Below, piece after piece: positions 1 through 10,021 of a stretch of DNA of 64,000 nucleotides. Origin of the DNA: Alphaproteobacteria bacterium. GTDB taxonomy: Bacteria > Pseudomonadota > Alphaproteobacteria > Thalassobaculales > Thalassobaculaceae. Where the stretch lies: NCBI GenBank assembly GCA_022822665.1, contig JAJEAR010000062.1, forward strand, positions 45,416 through 109,415, written 5' to 3'. The notes beneath the pieces are model-generated. The model had not been told where the DNA came from. It was given only the letters and a program-made list of their open reading frames with translations, and did not search any database. The position numbers were made by a program, and so were the translations under genes. How positions within the stretch are numbered: position 1 is the first letter of the stretch; every line of letters begins with the position of its first letter.

Positions 1-1407
1 ACGCGCAAAGGCGTCGCGCAACGCTTCCATCTCCTCGTCGCACGGCCAGCCGAACCACGCGGCATCACACCCGGCATTGAAGCCGGCAGCCATGATCGGG
101 TTCAGGATGTCGGCCGCGGTCCACGAGGTCATGAACACGTTCCAGCCGCCTTCCGACGGATGCTCGCGCTTGGCGCGACGCGCGACCAGGGTCTGCCAGT
201 CCATCGCCTGCAGGTCGGTCACGAAACCGCCCTTCTCGAGGTTCGCCTTCGCCACCGGGCCGAGGTTGTTCAGCACGTTGACGTCGGTCGACTGCATGAT
301 GACGATCGGGGTGCCGTCGTATCCGGCTTCCTTGAGCAGCTTCTTGGACAGTTCGAAGTCCGACTTCAGCACGATGTCGGCACCGGCATCGGTCGCAAGC
401 GCCGAGCCGCAGATGAACATCGCGGCGCATTCCTTGTAGTAGGCCGGATCGCCGATGGTTGCCTGCATGAAGTCCTTCTGGTTGATCGACGCAAGGGCCG
501 CCCGGCGGATCTTGACGTTGTCAAACGGCGGATGCAGGTGATTGAGCCGGAACATGAACTGGGCGCCAAGCGGGTTGATGACCTTGAGCGCCACGTTCTC
601 GTCGCCCTCGAGCAACGGCAACAGGTCGTTGGGCGGGGATTCGATGTAGTCGATCTCGCCCTCGATCAGCGAATTGACCGCCGTCTGGTGATCCTTCACC
701 GATAGCCACTCGACGGCCTCGACCTTGACGACCTTGCCTCCCGACGCCCAGCTCGGGGTTTCGCTCCGCGGCTGGTAGTTGTCATTGCGCGTAAACAGCA
801 CGGTGTCGCCGGGCTTCCAGTTCTCGACGTCGAAGACAAACGGGCCCGAGCCGATATACTCGGAGATCTGCTCGCTCGACGGCGTGGCCGCAACACTGGC
901 CGGCATGATGAACGGCACGTTGGAGCTCGGCTTGGCAAGCGACATGGTGACGAGACCGTAGGGCTCCTTGAGCACCATCGTGAAAGTCCGGTCATCGACG
1001 GCCTGCATGTCGGCAACGAATTCCATCAGCTTCTGGCCCATGGAATCCTTGCTGCCCCAGCGCTGGATGGAGGGGATGACGTCGGCCGACGTCACCGGCG
1101 ACCCGTCGTGCCAGGCAAGACCCGGACGCAGGGTGAAGGTGTAGGTCAACTTGTCGGCGCTGACCTCGTAGCTCTCGACCATCTGCGGATGAACGTCGGT
1201 ATTCGCGTCCATCGCGAACAGCGTGTCGTACACCATGTACCCGTAGTTGCGGGACATGTAGGCAGTGGTCCAGATCGGATCGACGATCTTCAGATCCGAG
1301 TGCATGACAACACGCAGCGTCTGGTCTGCCGAGGCCGGCGCAGACATCACGGCGCCGGCAACAAGGGCTGCCCCGGCCGCGAGGCCGATTGGCAAGTTGG
1401 GTCGCAT
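1..1407 (-). CDS. ABC transporter substrate-binding protein, family 5 (partial, C-terminus cut)
   Basis: Periplasmic solute-binding protein of the oligopeptide/dipeptide/nickel (SBP_bac_5) type, which would deliver its ligand to an ABC importer. The first ~26 residues are a signal peptide with a hydrophobic stretch and an ASA cleavage-like end before DQTLRVVM. Family-typical stretches follow, such as DTLFAMDANTDVHPQM and LRPGLAWHDGSPVTSADV. The frame is open to base 1, giving 469 codons, and near the edge reads AAWFGWPCDEEMEALRDAF, which is usual close to the C-terminus, so only a short tail is missing. The start ATG sits 7 bases after a strong GGGAGG at 1415-1420. The ligand cannot be told from sequence; the permease and ATPase genes are presumably further left. 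It is transcribed in the same direction as the amidohydrolase and corrinoid genes. Confidence 0.93.
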   Translation of the reverse strand, partial: MRPNLPIGLAAGAALVAGAVMSAPASADQTLRVVMHSDLKIVDPIWTTAYMSRNYGYMVYDTLFAMDANTDVHPQMVESYEVSADKLTYTFTLRPGLAWHDGSPVTSADVIPSIQRWGSKDSMGQKLMEFVADMQAVDDRTFTMVLKEPYGLVTMSLAKPSSNVPFIMPASVAATPSSEQISEYIGSGPFVFDVENWKPGDTVLFTRNDNYQPRSETPSWASGGKVVKVEAVEWLSVKDHQTAVNSLIEGEIDYIESPPNDLLPLLEGDENVALKVINPLGAQFMFRLNHLHPPFDNVKIRRAALASINQKDFMQATIGDPAYYKECAAMFICGSALATDAGADIVLKSDFELSKKLLKEAGYDGTPIVIMQSTDVNVLNNLGPVAKANLEKGGFVTDLQAMDWQTLVARRAKREHPSEGGWNVFMTSWTAADILNPIMAAGFNAGCDAAWFGWPCDEEMEALRDAFAR

Positions 1408-1583
1408 CAGGGTACCTCCCCCGGTAGTGAATGGGTATTGGCGTCTACGAGAGATCACGCGACATGGTGCACGTGCCGTCGCGGCATCGTCAATGATGCT
1501 CATGGCGCGACGGCACACACCGGTCAGGCCGCGTGCGAACACCGTGACCACGGCCCGTCCGTTTCCGGCTGGACGGGCCCCGC

Positions 1584-2435
1584 CTAGACGCCGGGCGTCC
1601 ACCGGTAGATTGCCGAGAGCGCCCCTCCCATCAGCATCGCGCGCTCGGTGTCGTTCAGACGATCGGTCAGGCGAAACGGCTCGACACCCTGCTGGTAGGT
1701 CAGGACATTGATGGCCCGGGTCCAGTCCGTGCCCCACAGGCAACGCTCGAAGCCGAATGCATCGAAGATGCGGCACAGAGGATCCCAGATGTCATCGTAC
1801 GGGTACGGCGCGTGCGAAAGCGTGCAGGCCCCGGAAATCTTGATCGCCACGTTGTCGAGGTCGGCGATGGCCAGGACCTCTGGAAGTGCCGCGAACGGCT
1901 CGGGAGGAGCCGGGGGTTCGAACGGCTGCGGCAGCCCGAGGTGGTCGATGACCACCATCGCGTCGGGATGCGCCCGGGCCAGTGTCGCCGCCTGGTCGAG
2001 CAGACCCCAGCACAGCAGGTTGACCGGAAGCGCGTGCCGCGCCGCGGCGCGCAGCACGGTCGCGGTGCCCGGATGCAGGGATCCGTCGTCACTGCCCCCG
2101 CCTCCCGGGCGCGCCAGCATGATCCGGACCCCGACGGTGCCGTCGAGACCGGCCCACTCGGCAATCACCTCCCCGACCGCCGGATCGGCCGGGTCGACCG
2201 GCTTGATCAGTGCGAACCGGTCCGGATGGGCAGCATGCACCTCGAGCGCATAGCTCGCATCGAACCGGTACATGGCAAAGGGCGAGACCAGGAGCGCCCC
2301 GTCGACACCGACCTGCGTCATCGCGGCAACCATGTCGTCCCCGGTCACCTCCGGCGGTCCGGCCAGGGTTCCGATCCAGGGTCGTCCGGGGTGGTCACGC
2401 TCGTAGGCGTGGACCTGGGAATCGATGATCGGCAT
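1584..2435 (-). CDS. amidohydrolase family protein (TIM-barrel metal-dependent hydrolase)
   Basis: A 283-residue protein of the amidohydrolase-2 type (PF04909-like). It opens with MPIIDSQVHAYERDHPGRPW, where a D-x-Q-V-H replaces the more usual D-x-H-x-H metal pair, and later has VVIDHLGLPQP (residues ~150-160) and FGFERCLWGTDWTRA near the C-terminus with the conserved G-T/S-D-W. These are the features of 2-pyrone-4,6-dicarboxylate-lactonase/aminocarboxymuconate-type enzymes, so hydrolysis of a lactone or decarboxylation of a small aromatic or sugar acid is likely, but the substrate is unknown. Start supported by GGAG 8 bases upstream. Lies between the solute-binding protein and the DUF1638 gene on the same strand, which may form one transcription unit. 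Confidence 0.88.
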   Translation of the reverse strand: MPIIDSQVHAYERDHPGRPWIGTLAGPPEVTGDDMVAAMTQVGVDGALLVSPFAMYRFDASYALEVHAAHPDRFALIKPVDPADPAVGEVIAEWAGLDGTVGVRIMLARPGGGGSDDGSLHPGTATVLRAAARHALPVNLLCWGLLDQAATLARAHPDAMVVIDHLGLPQPFEPPAPPEPFAALPEVLAIADLDNVAIKISGACTLSHAPYPYDDIWDPLCRIFDAFGFERCLWGTDWTRAINVLTYQQGVEPFRLTDRLNDTERAMLMGGALSAIYRWTPGV

Positions 2436-2509
2436 CGCGGCTGCTCCACTCTCGGCCCGTCGGTCCGCGCATCCTACGCCGGAAGTCTCCGGTTGGCGAC
2501 CGGCCGTGC

Positions 2510-3122
2510 TCAGTCGCCGGCCGGCGCCATTGCCCTGTTCACGAAGACCGCAAGCTCGCCGTAGCCACGATGGCGTACCTCGTACGCGAGGCCGAGCCGG
2601 TCCGCGGCCGCCCGCGCCTTGCCTCGCAGCACGGGATCGTCGGTCTGCGCGATGTAGATGAGCCGGGTGTAGTTCCCGAAGTACATGTCACGCAGTTCGG
2701 GATGCCGGTCGAGACCGAGCCCGGCCACGATCAGGCGATCGAAGTGCCGGACCAGGTAGTCGGTGAGATAGAAGCAGCCCGGCTCGCGTTCCGCGGTTTC
2801 GGTGAACTCGTCGGTCCCCATGAAGAACTGGTAGCAGTGCGGTCCCGGTATCCGCTCGACCCCCTCGCTCTCCAGCATCCGGTCAAGCTCGCCGCCGGTA
2901 CCGCAGTCGCCGTACAGAACGAAAACCCGCTCGTAGTCGCGGCCGATACCGCGGATCTTCTCACGCACCGCGGGCGCGATGCGTTCCGGGGTGTTGTGCC
3001 AGTGGGCCGGCAGGCACGCGATGGTCGGCCGGGGCAGTCCGGCGGCGCGGAGCACCGCAACCAGTTCCCGCCCCAGCGCCCCGCAGGCTATGAACAGTGT
3101 TCCCGTTCGCCGGTGGGGATCC

Positions 3123-3133
<11 letters not shown>
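2510..3133 (-). CDS. DUF1638 domain protein
   Basis: A 207-residue cytosolic protein recognisable as DUF1638 from LFIACGALGRELVAVLR at the N-terminus, LPAHWHNTPERI, and the cysteine-containing VLYGDCGTGGELDRML around residues 70-90. The family has no assigned reaction, but is repeatedly found beside corrinoid proteins and MttB-like methyltransferases, so a role in C1/methyl transfer or in handling the methylated substrate is an inference from context. Here it overlaps the end of the upstream corrinoid protein gene by 11 bases, which implies translational coupling. Conserved Cys and His residues near the N-terminus could bind a metal or cofactor; I cannot demonstrate that. Confidence 0.88.
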
Positions 3134-3838
<705 letters not shown>

Positions 3839-3842
<4 letters not shown>

Positions 3843-3886
3843 GCACCGTACTCCAGCAAGTCCCGGAACAATGCATACTGATCCAC
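3839..3886 (-). CDS. 15-residue leader ORF coupled to the corrinoid protein
   Basis: GTG start at 3886 encodes MDQYALFRDLLEYGA and ends in TGA, which overlaps the GTG start of the corrinoid gene by four bases (GTGA). An AGGAG lies 8 bases upstream of this GTG, a better ribosome site than many annotated genes here have, and an in-frame TAA two codons upstream sets the 5' limit. I recognise no family. It may be a leader peptide that delivers ribosomes to the corrinoid gene, or the last remnant of a larger gene. Evidence is purely the SD/start/overlap geometry; no homology is claimed. Confidence 0.45.
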
Positions 3887-4050
3887 GGTTTACACTCCTA
3901 CCCCTCGGACCAGCCCCGCAGTAGCAGGTGCGCGACAGGATTTGTACAGGGTCCGACGCCCCGGGGCAGCCGCTGACAGGGACTTGCCCCGCGAGACCAT
4001 CCCGCCCACACTTGCCGCACGGACAGCTATCCTCAACCGGGAGACCCTAC

Positions 4051-4524
4051 ATGCGTTTCTGTCCACGCGTCACCATGATTGCCTGTCTCGCACTCGCACT
4101 CGGCCTGCTGGCGCCCGCCATCGCGGCCGCCGACGGGGAAGGCGACATCAAGTACCGCCAGAAGGTGATGAGCGCGGTGGGCGCTCACACCGGAGCGCTT
4201 GTCAGCATCCTCAAGCAGGAAGGCGGCTCCATGGACCATCTCGCCGACCACGCCAATGCCATGGCCAAGCTCGCCGAGATCGCCCAGACCGCCTTCCCGG
4301 CCGGATCCGGACCGGAGGCTGGCAAGACCGGAGCCCTTCCGGACATCTGGGACGGCGACCAGCACTCACTGGAATTCGAGGCCGAGCTGGAGAAGTTTGT
4401 CCAGCTGGCCAATGCGCTCGCCGACGTGGCGGTCACGGGCGACCGCGGGGCGACGGGCGGTGCGCTCAAGGCCCTGGGCGAGGACTCCTGCAAGTCCTGC
4501 CATTCGCGGTTCCGCAAGAAGTAG
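4051..4524 (+). CDS. cytochrome c' (class II c-type cytochrome)
   Basis: A 157-residue periplasmic haem protein. Residues 1-~25 form a signal peptide (MRFCPRVTMI, hydrophobic core, AIAAA before DGEGD). The mature part is an all-helical four-helix-bundle type sequence beginning IKYRQKVMSAVGAHTGAL, and the single haem attachment motif CKSCH (C147, C150, H151) is almost at the C-terminus, exactly as in cytochromes c'. The family binds NO or acts as a minor electron carrier. The ATG at 4051 was chosen over an upstream start because it gives a proper signal peptide and has a GGGAGA-type site just upstream. It is divergent from the corrinoid unit and stands alone. Confidence 0.93.
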   Translation: MRFCPRVTMIACLALALGLLAPAIAAADGEGDIKYRQKVMSAVGAHTGALVSILKQEGGSMDHLADHANAMAKLAEIAQTAFPAGSGPEAGKTGALPDIWDGDQHSLEFEAELEKFVQLANALADVAVTGDRGATGGALKALGEDSCKSCHSRFRKK

Positions 4525-5055
4525 GACGCATCCTGCCCGCGTGATCCCGGGCCGGCCGGACACGGTCGCACCGGGTCGCGCGAAAGGTTGCGGGCCGCCC
4601 GGCCGCAGCGCCGACCGATTCCCGGACGGGCGGATGCTCCGCCTGGACAGGAACACGCCCGCCCGGGCCGGCCACTTCCCGCCCGCGACCGGCGGCGGTC
4701 GATGGCGCTTCCGCATCATCGGGGTGCCGGGCCTGACGAGCCCACCGCCTCGCCGGGCCCGACCCGGCGACCCTGCGGATCGAGGCGGCGCTTCGCAGGC
4801 AGGCAGGGAACCGGGCGGCGTGCCCGCCCACACCGGCAGGGAGCCCGGCACCGCGCATGCGACCGCGGTCCCGCACTGACCTTTCTCTTCCGCTCCATCG
4901 ATTGCGGTCCGGGAAGGGGGGAGCGGATCCGGCAGATGATCCGGTCAGGTGTTCCAGTCCCGGGTCCCGGAAAGGGGCGCACCGGTGCCCATGCGGCGGC
5001 CGGCGTGCTATAGCAGTGCGCTGCGTGCGCCAGATCTGCCGAAGGAACAGCTTGC
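4525..5055. other. intergenic stretch without a recognisable gene
   Basis: About 530 bases of very GC-rich sequence between the cytochrome c' gene and msbA. Several open frames cross it on both strands but none has family-like composition, a ribosome site or similarity I recognise. It should hold the promoter of the lipid A operon and possibly the terminator of the cytochrome gene; I could not identify either with confidence. Confidence 0.5.
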
Positions 5056-6855
5056 GTGACCGCCCGTTCGAGCGATGCCGGTACCGCCGCGCCATCCCGC
5101 GTGCTCATGCGCCGCCTGCTGCTGGATCATGTTCGGCCCCAGGGCGCGACACTGGTCGTGGCACTGGTGATGATGGCGGTCGTGGCCGCGAGCACCGCGG
5201 CGCTCGCATTCCTGATGGAAACCATCCTCGATGACGTCTTCACCGCCGGGGAGCCCACGGTCCTCTACCTGACCGCGGCAATGGTCATGGCGGTGTTCGT
5301 CGTCCGGGGACTGTCCACATACGGACAGGCGGTGCTCATGAACCGGGTCGGACAGCGTATCCTGTCCGACCTGCAGAAGCGGATGTTCGACCACCTGCTC
5401 CGGGCGGATTTCGGGTACCTGCACGGGCGCTCCAGCGGCAAGCTGATCTCGCGGTTCATCAGTGACGTCGAGCAGATGCGAAGTGCGGTATCCGACGTCA
5501 TTACCGCGTTCGGCCGCGACACGCTGACCATCGTCTTCCTCGTCGGTGTCATGGTCTACCAGGACTGGCTGCTGGCCCTGATCTCCTTCTTTGCCTTTCC
5601 CACCGCGATCCTGCCGCTGGTGCGCATCGGCCAGCGCATGCGCCGGGTCTCCGGCAGCACCCAGCGGGAACGGGCCGACCTGACCGCGTTGCTGCGCGAA
5701 GTGTTCCAGGGCGCGAGACAGGTCCGGGCCTACGGCATGGAGCACCATGAGCGTGACCGAGCGGACCGGGTGATCGAGCAGATCTTTCGCCTCGTGGTCC
5801 GGGCGGCGCGCACCAGGGCTGCAGCCTACCCGATCATGGAGACCCTGGGCGGGTCCGCGATCGTGATGGTGATCTGCTACGGCGGGTGGCAGGTCATGGA
5901 GGGGGCGCAGACCACCGGGACCTTCTTTTCCTTCGTCACCGCCCTGCTGCTCGCCTACGATCCGCTGAAGCGGGTGGTGGTGCTGAACGCCCGGCTGCAG
6001 GAGGGACTGGCGGCGGCGGAGCGCGTGTTCGACCTGCTCGATGTCCGGCCCTCGGTGGTTGACCGGGCCGGCGCGCACTCCGTCAGCCGGGCGCGGGGCG
6101 AGATCGTGTTCGAGAACATCAACTTTTCCTACGCGTCAGACAGCCCGGCGCTGCACGACATCAGCTTCGCGGTTCCGGCCGGCCACACGGTGGCCCTGGT
6201 CGGTCCGTCGGGCGCCGGCAAGAGTTCCGTCCTCAACCTGATCCCGCGGTTCTTCGACCCCGACGCCGGGCGCATCACGCTTGACGGCACCGATATCCGT
6301 GATCTGACACTGAAATCGCTCAGGAAACAGATCGCGCTTGTCAGCCAGGACATCATGCTGTTCGATGACACCGTTGCCGCCAACATCCGCTACGGTTCGG
6401 AGGGCGCCAGCGACGCCGACGTCCGCCGGGCGGCCGGCCACGCGGCGGCGGATGCGTTCATCGACGCATTGCCGGACGGCTACGACACCCGGGTCGGAGA
6501 GCAGGGAGCCTGGCTTTCGGGCGGCCAGCGCCAGCGCATTGCGATTGCCCGCGCCACGCTGCGCAATGCACCGATCCTGCTGCTCGACGAGGCGACCTCG
6601 TCGCTGGACAGCGGGTCCGAACAGGCGGTGCAGGCGGCACTCGCGTCCCTGATGGAGGGGAGAACCACGCTCGTGGTCGCACATCGACTCTCCACCGTTC
6701 GCAGCGCCTGCGTGATCCACGTCATGCAGGACGGGCGAATAGTGGAATCCGGGCATCACGACGACCTCCTGGCACTGAACGCGGCCTACGCCCGGCTCTA
6801 CCGGCTGCAGTACTCCGTCGGGAACCCCGACGCGCCCGGGACAGAACTGCCATGA
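5056..6855 (+). CDS. msbA: lipid A export ABC transporter MsbA (ATP-binding/permease)
   Basis: A 599-residue half-transporter that flips lipid A-core across the inner membrane. Residues ~20-320 are the six-helix ABC membrane domain; residues ~345-590 the nucleotide-binding domain with Walker A GPSGAGKSS (~382), Q-loop VSQDIMLFDD, signature LSGGQRQR (~487), Walker B ILLLDEATSSLD (~507) and H-loop VVAHRLST (~541). General multidrug/lipid exporters share this architecture, but the place at the head of waaA-lpxK-lpxL argues for MsbA. Start is GTG at 5056 with GAAGGA upstream. The last four bases (ATGA) overlap the start of waaA. Confidence 0.92.
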   Translation: MTARSSDAGTAAPSRVLMRRLLLDHVRPQGATLVVALVMMAVVAASTAALAFLMETILDDVFTAGEPTVLYLTAAMVMAVFVVRGLSTYGQAVLMNRVGQRILSDLQKRMFDHLLRADFGYLHGRSSGKLISRFISDVEQMRSAVSDVITAFGRDTLTIVFLVGVMVYQDWLLALISFFAFPTAILPLVRIGQRMRRVSGSTQRERADLTALLREVFQGARQVRAYGMEHHERDRADRVIEQIFRLVVRAARTRAAAYPIMETLGGSAIVMVICYGGWQVMEGAQTTGTFFSFVTALLLAYDPLKRVVVLNARLQEGLAAAERVFDLLDVRPSVVDRAGAHSVSRARGEIVFENINFSYASDSPALHDISFAVPAGHTVALVGPSGAGKSSVLNLIPRFFDPDAGRITLDGTDIRDLTLKSLRKQIALVSQDIMLFDDTVAANIRYGSEGASDADVRRAAGHAAADAFIDALPDGYDTRVGEQGAWLSGGQRQRIAIARATLRNAPILLLDEATSSLDSGSEQAVQAALASLMEGRTTLVVAHRLSTVRSACVIHVMQDGRIVESGHHDDLLALNAAYARLYRLQYSVGNPDAPGTELP

Positions 6856-8120
6856 TGGTGCCCCTTTACAGGACATCCATGACGCTGGCTGCTCCGGCAA
6901 TCGACCTGGTGCTGGCACGCCGGGCCCGCAACGGCAAGGAGGACCGGTCCCGTCTCGGCGAACGGCGCGGCGTGTCCGCATTCGCACGCCCGCCAGGCCG
7001 GCTGATCTGGCTGCATGCGGTCAGCGTCGGAGAGAGCATCTCCGCACTCGGGCTGATTGACCGGTTGCTCGAGGAGTCGGACGACCTGCACGTGCTGGTG
7101 ACCACCGGCACGGTCAGTTCGGCACGCATTCTCGCCTCCCGGCTGCCGGACCGCACCTGCCACCAGTTCGCGCCGATCGACCGGCCGGCGTGGGTCGGCC
7201 GGTTCCTCGATCACTGGCAACCCGACCTCGCCATGTTCTTCGAGGCCGAGTTCTGGCCGGAAAAACTGCTTCGCACCCACGAACGGGGGGTCCCGATCAT
7301 CGCCGCGAACGCCAGGTTGTCGGATCGCTCGTACAGGGGGTGGCGGCGCTGGACCGGCCTGTCGGGCCCCATGTTCCAGGCAATCGACCTGGTGCTCGCG
7401 ACCAGCGACGCCCAGGCGGACCAGTTTCGCGCACTCGGTGCACGCCGGGTCACGGTCGCGGGCAACCTGAAGCGGGCGGCGCACCGGCTGCCGCTGGAGG
7501 ACGGGGCGGCCGACGCACTGCGCCACGAAATCGGGTCGCGGGCGGTGTGGCTCGCGGCCAGCACCCATGACGGCGAGGAGGAAGCCGTCGTCCGCGCCCA
7601 GCTTGACCTCCTGGTCCGGCATCCCGGCCTGCTCGCGGTCATCGCGCCGCGCCACCCCGATCGCGGGCCGGAGATCGCAGCCCTCGTCCGCTCGTTCGGC
7701 CTTGCCGTCGCCCGGCGTGCCGCCGGCGAACGGATCGACCGGGACACGTCCGTGTATATTGCCGACACCTTCGGCGAGATGTCCCTGTTCTTCAACGTCG
7801 CAAGTGTCGTTTTCGTCGCCGGCTCCCTGGTCCCGGTGGGGGGCCACAACCCGGTCGAACCGGCGCATTTCGACTGCGCGGTCCTGTTCGGGCCGCTCAT
7901 GACGAAGAACCTCGACATCGCCGACGAGATGATCAGTGCCGGTGCCGCGATCCAGTTTGCCGATGCCGAAGCGCTCGGACCCACGATCGACGCCGTCCTG
8001 GCCGACGGGGGGCGGCGGCATGCGCTCACCGAGGCCGCCAGGCGGTATGCCTCTTCCGGCCGCGCCGTGCTGGACGGGATCGTCACCAGCCTGCACCCGT
8101 TCCTGGATCGGCGGGAATGA
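6852..8120 (+). CDS. waaA: 3-deoxy-D-manno-octulosonic acid (Kdo) transferase
   Basis: A 422-residue membrane-associated glycosyltransferase that adds Kdo to lipid IVA. The N-terminal half carries LIWLHAVSVGESISALGLI (catalytic Glu of the GT-B/GT30 family) and FEAEFWPEKL, a slight variant of the usual E-x-E-x-W-P motif; the C-terminal half has WLAASTHDGEEEAV and the sugar-nucleotide site FVAGSLVPVGGHNPVEPAHF. Length is family-typical. Start ATG overlaps msbA by four bases and the TGA overlaps lpxK by four bases, so the operon is translationally coupled. Sequence alone does not show whether one or two Kdo units are added. Confidence 0.96.
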   Translation: MMVPLYRTSMTLAAPAIDLVLARRARNGKEDRSRLGERRGVSAFARPPGRLIWLHAVSVGESISALGLIDRLLEESDDLHVLVTTGTVSSARILASRLPDRTCHQFAPIDRPAWVGRFLDHWQPDLAMFFEAEFWPEKLLRTHERGVPIIAANARLSDRSYRGWRRWTGLSGPMFQAIDLVLATSDAQADQFRALGARRVTVAGNLKRAAHRLPLEDGAADALRHEIGSRAVWLAASTHDGEEEAVVRAQLDLLVRHPGLLAVIAPRHPDRGPEIAALVRSFGLAVARRAAGERIDRDTSVYIADTFGEMSLFFNVASVVFVAGSLVPVGGHNPVEPAHFDCAVLFGPLMTKNLDIADEMISAGAAIQFADAEALGPTIDAVLADGGRRHALTEAARRYASSGRAVLDGIVTSLHPFLDRRE

Positions 8121-9112
8121 CACCCTCGCTGCCGGTCACGCCCGAGTTCTGGAACCGTGACGGGCCGGCCGCCCGGTTGCTCGGCCCTGCCGGTTACGTG
8201 GTACGCGCCGTCGGATCCCTGCGGCGTCGACTGGTGCGAGGCACGTCGCTCGATATCCCGGTGATCTGCGTCGGCAACCTGGTCGTCGGCGGAGCCGGCA
8301 AGACCCCGGTCAGCCGGTCGATCGCCCAGATGCTCGCGGGCCGCGGGCACGAAGTCGGCCTGTTGCTGCGCGGCTACGGCGGCCGCCTGCGCGGGCCGGT
8401 CCGGGTCGACCCAGCCCGCCATTCGGTGCGCGACGTCGGCGACGAGGCGCTGATGCTGTCGCGGCACGCGCCGGTGTGGATCGCCCGCAACCGGGTCGAG
8501 GGTGTGCGGGCCGCCGAACAGGCCGGAACGGAAGTGGTCGTCATGGACGACGGCTTCCAGAACCCCGCGCTTCGTGCCGACCTGAACTTGCTGGTGATCG
8601 ACGGCGACTACGGTGTCGGCAACGGGCGGATCATGCCGGCAGGGCCCCTTCGCGAATCCGTCGCAACCGGCATGGCGCGTGCCGACGCGGTGGTGCTGAT
8701 CATGCCGGACAGGGTTGCGGTCCCGGACCTGGTACCGCCCGGGCTCCCGGTCCTGCGCGCCACCGCCACCGCCGTCGCTCCGACGGGGCTGGCCCCCGGA
8801 ACCCCGGTGTTCGGATTTGCGGGTATCGGACGTCCGGTCCGGTTCAGGAACAGCCTCGAGGCACTGGGCCTCGACGTCCGCGGGTTCCGGCCCTTCCCGG
8901 ACCACTACCCGTACGGCCGCGAAGACGTCGACAGGCTGCTCGCGACCGCAGCCGAACTCGGAGCCGTCCCGGTCACCACCGCGAAGGACCACGTCCGGCT
9001 CGACAGGGTCGCGGCCTCGGCGATTACCTGCGTCGACCTTGACCTGGACTGGCAGGATCGGCCGGCGCTCACGGCACTGGTCGAGGGGACGGTGCGGAAT
9101 GTCATCGGGTAA
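8117..9112 (+). CDS. lpxK: tetraacyldisaccharide 4'-kinase
   Basis: A 331-residue inner-membrane kinase that phosphorylates the 4' position of the lipid A disaccharide. It begins TPEFWNRDGPAARLLGPAGY (the usual W-x-x-x-G-x-x-x-x-L-L-x-P-L start), has P-loop CVGNLVVGGAGKTPVS (residues ~50-65) and the family block MDDGFQNPALRADLNLLVIDG (split here as MDDGFQNPAL and LNLLVIDG) with the DDGFQ catalytic motif. The C-terminal domain has FRPFPDHYPYGREDV and TTAKDHVRL, also family-typical. Overlaps waaA by four bases and the next acyltransferase gene by 14 bases. Confidence 0.96.
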   Translation: MTPSLPVTPEFWNRDGPAARLLGPAGYVVRAVGSLRRRLVRGTSLDIPVICVGNLVVGGAGKTPVSRSIAQMLAGRGHEVGLLLRGYGGRLRGPVRVDPARHSVRDVGDEALMLSRHAPVWIARNRVEGVRAAEQAGTEVVVMDDGFQNPALRADLNLLVIDGDYGVGNGRIMPAGPLRESVATGMARADAVVLIMPDRVAVPDLVPPGLPVLRATATAVAPTGLAPGTPVFGFAGIGRPVRFRNSLEALGLDVRGFRPFPDHYPYGREDVDRLLATAAELGAVPVTTAKDHVRLDRVAASAITCVDLDLDWQDRPALTALVEGTVRNVIG

Positions 9113-10013
9113 GGCCGGACACACGCCGGCTCCCTGGCGCAAGCGCTACCTGACCTGGCCGCTTTCCGGCGCGCTTGCGTGGAGTGCAGCCACGGTGCTC
9201 TCGCGCATGCAGCTGGACGCCGCCTCGCGGACGGGAGGTGCCGTCGCACGCAGGATCGGCCCACGCCTTCGCATCAACCGCCGCGCACGGCGCCACATCG
9301 CCGACAGTTTCCCCGAGTGGTCGGACCGCGAGATCGACGACACGCTGCTCGCGATGTGGGAGCACCTGGGCCGGGTTGCCGGAGAGTACGTGCACCTGCG
9401 CGACTTCGACCTGTCGGGAGACGACCCCCGCGTGACCGTGGTCGGCCGCGAACACCTTCTCGCCGCCCGAGACGACGGCCGACCCGGGATCTTCGTCTCG
9501 GCCCACCTCGGAAACTGGGAGCTTTTGCCGGGGGTCGCACTGGCCAACGGCCTGACCGTCCATAGCATCTACCGACCGCTCAACGCGCCGATCTCGGAAC
9601 GGGTACTGCGCCAGCGGATCCTGCCCCACGCCCACCTGATGATCCCCAAGGGCTCGGCCGGCGCCGGCCGTCTCGCGAGGTTGCTGCGACGCAAGGAGCA
9701 TGTCGCGTTCCTGGTCGACCAGCGACTAAACGAGGGGATCGCGGTCCCGTTCTTCGGGCGTCCGGCACGCACGACTCCTGCCGTGGCGGTCTTTGCCCTG
9801 CACCACCGCTGCCCGGTCATCCCCATCCGCGCACAGCGGACCCGCGGCGCGGAGTTCCGGGTCACCATCTCACCGCCGCTCGAGCTCCCCGATACCGGCG
9901 ACCGCGACGCCGACATCCACACGCTGACCAGCGACATCACGCTGATGGTCGAGAACTGGATCCGGGAAACCCCGGAACAGTGGCTGTGGCCGCACCGGCG
10001 CTGGGGCAAGTAG
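9099..10013 (+). CDS. lpxL: lipid A biosynthesis lauroyl-type acyltransferase (LpxL/HtrB family)
   Basis: A 304-residue late acyltransferase that transfers a secondary acyl chain to Kdo-lipid A. The H-x4-E catalytic motif is HLGNWE at about residues 135-140, followed by IYRPLNAPISERVLRQRI, an LVDQRLNEGIAVPFFGR stretch and the C-terminal WIRETPEQWLWPHRRW, all hallmarks of the family. Start taken as the ATG at 9099, which gives the N-terminus MSSGKAGHTPAPWRKRY and a 14-base overlap with lpxK; longer upstream readings would lie inside lpxK. Whether it is LpxL, LpxM or another chain-specific type cannot be read from this sequence. Confidence 0.93.
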   Translation: MSSGKAGHTPAPWRKRYLTWPLSGALAWSAATVLSRMQLDAASRTGGAVARRIGPRLRINRRARRHIADSFPEWSDREIDDTLLAMWEHLGRVAGEYVHLRDFDLSGDDPRVTVVGREHLLAARDDGRPGIFVSAHLGNWELLPGVALANGLTVHSIYRPLNAPISERVLRQRILPHAHLMIPKGSAGAGRLARLLRRKEHVAFLVDQRLNEGIAVPFFGRPARTTPAVAVFALHHRCPVIPIRAQRTRGAEFRVTISPPLELPDTGDRDADIHTLTSDITLMVENWIRETPEQWLWPHRRWGK

Positions 10014-10021
10014 GGCGCGTG

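Noticed and set aside
3843..4050. Cobalamin riboswitch upstream of the corrinoid gene
   Set aside because: The 5' region is short and contains a coupled mini-ORF; I could not recognise a B12-box sequence.
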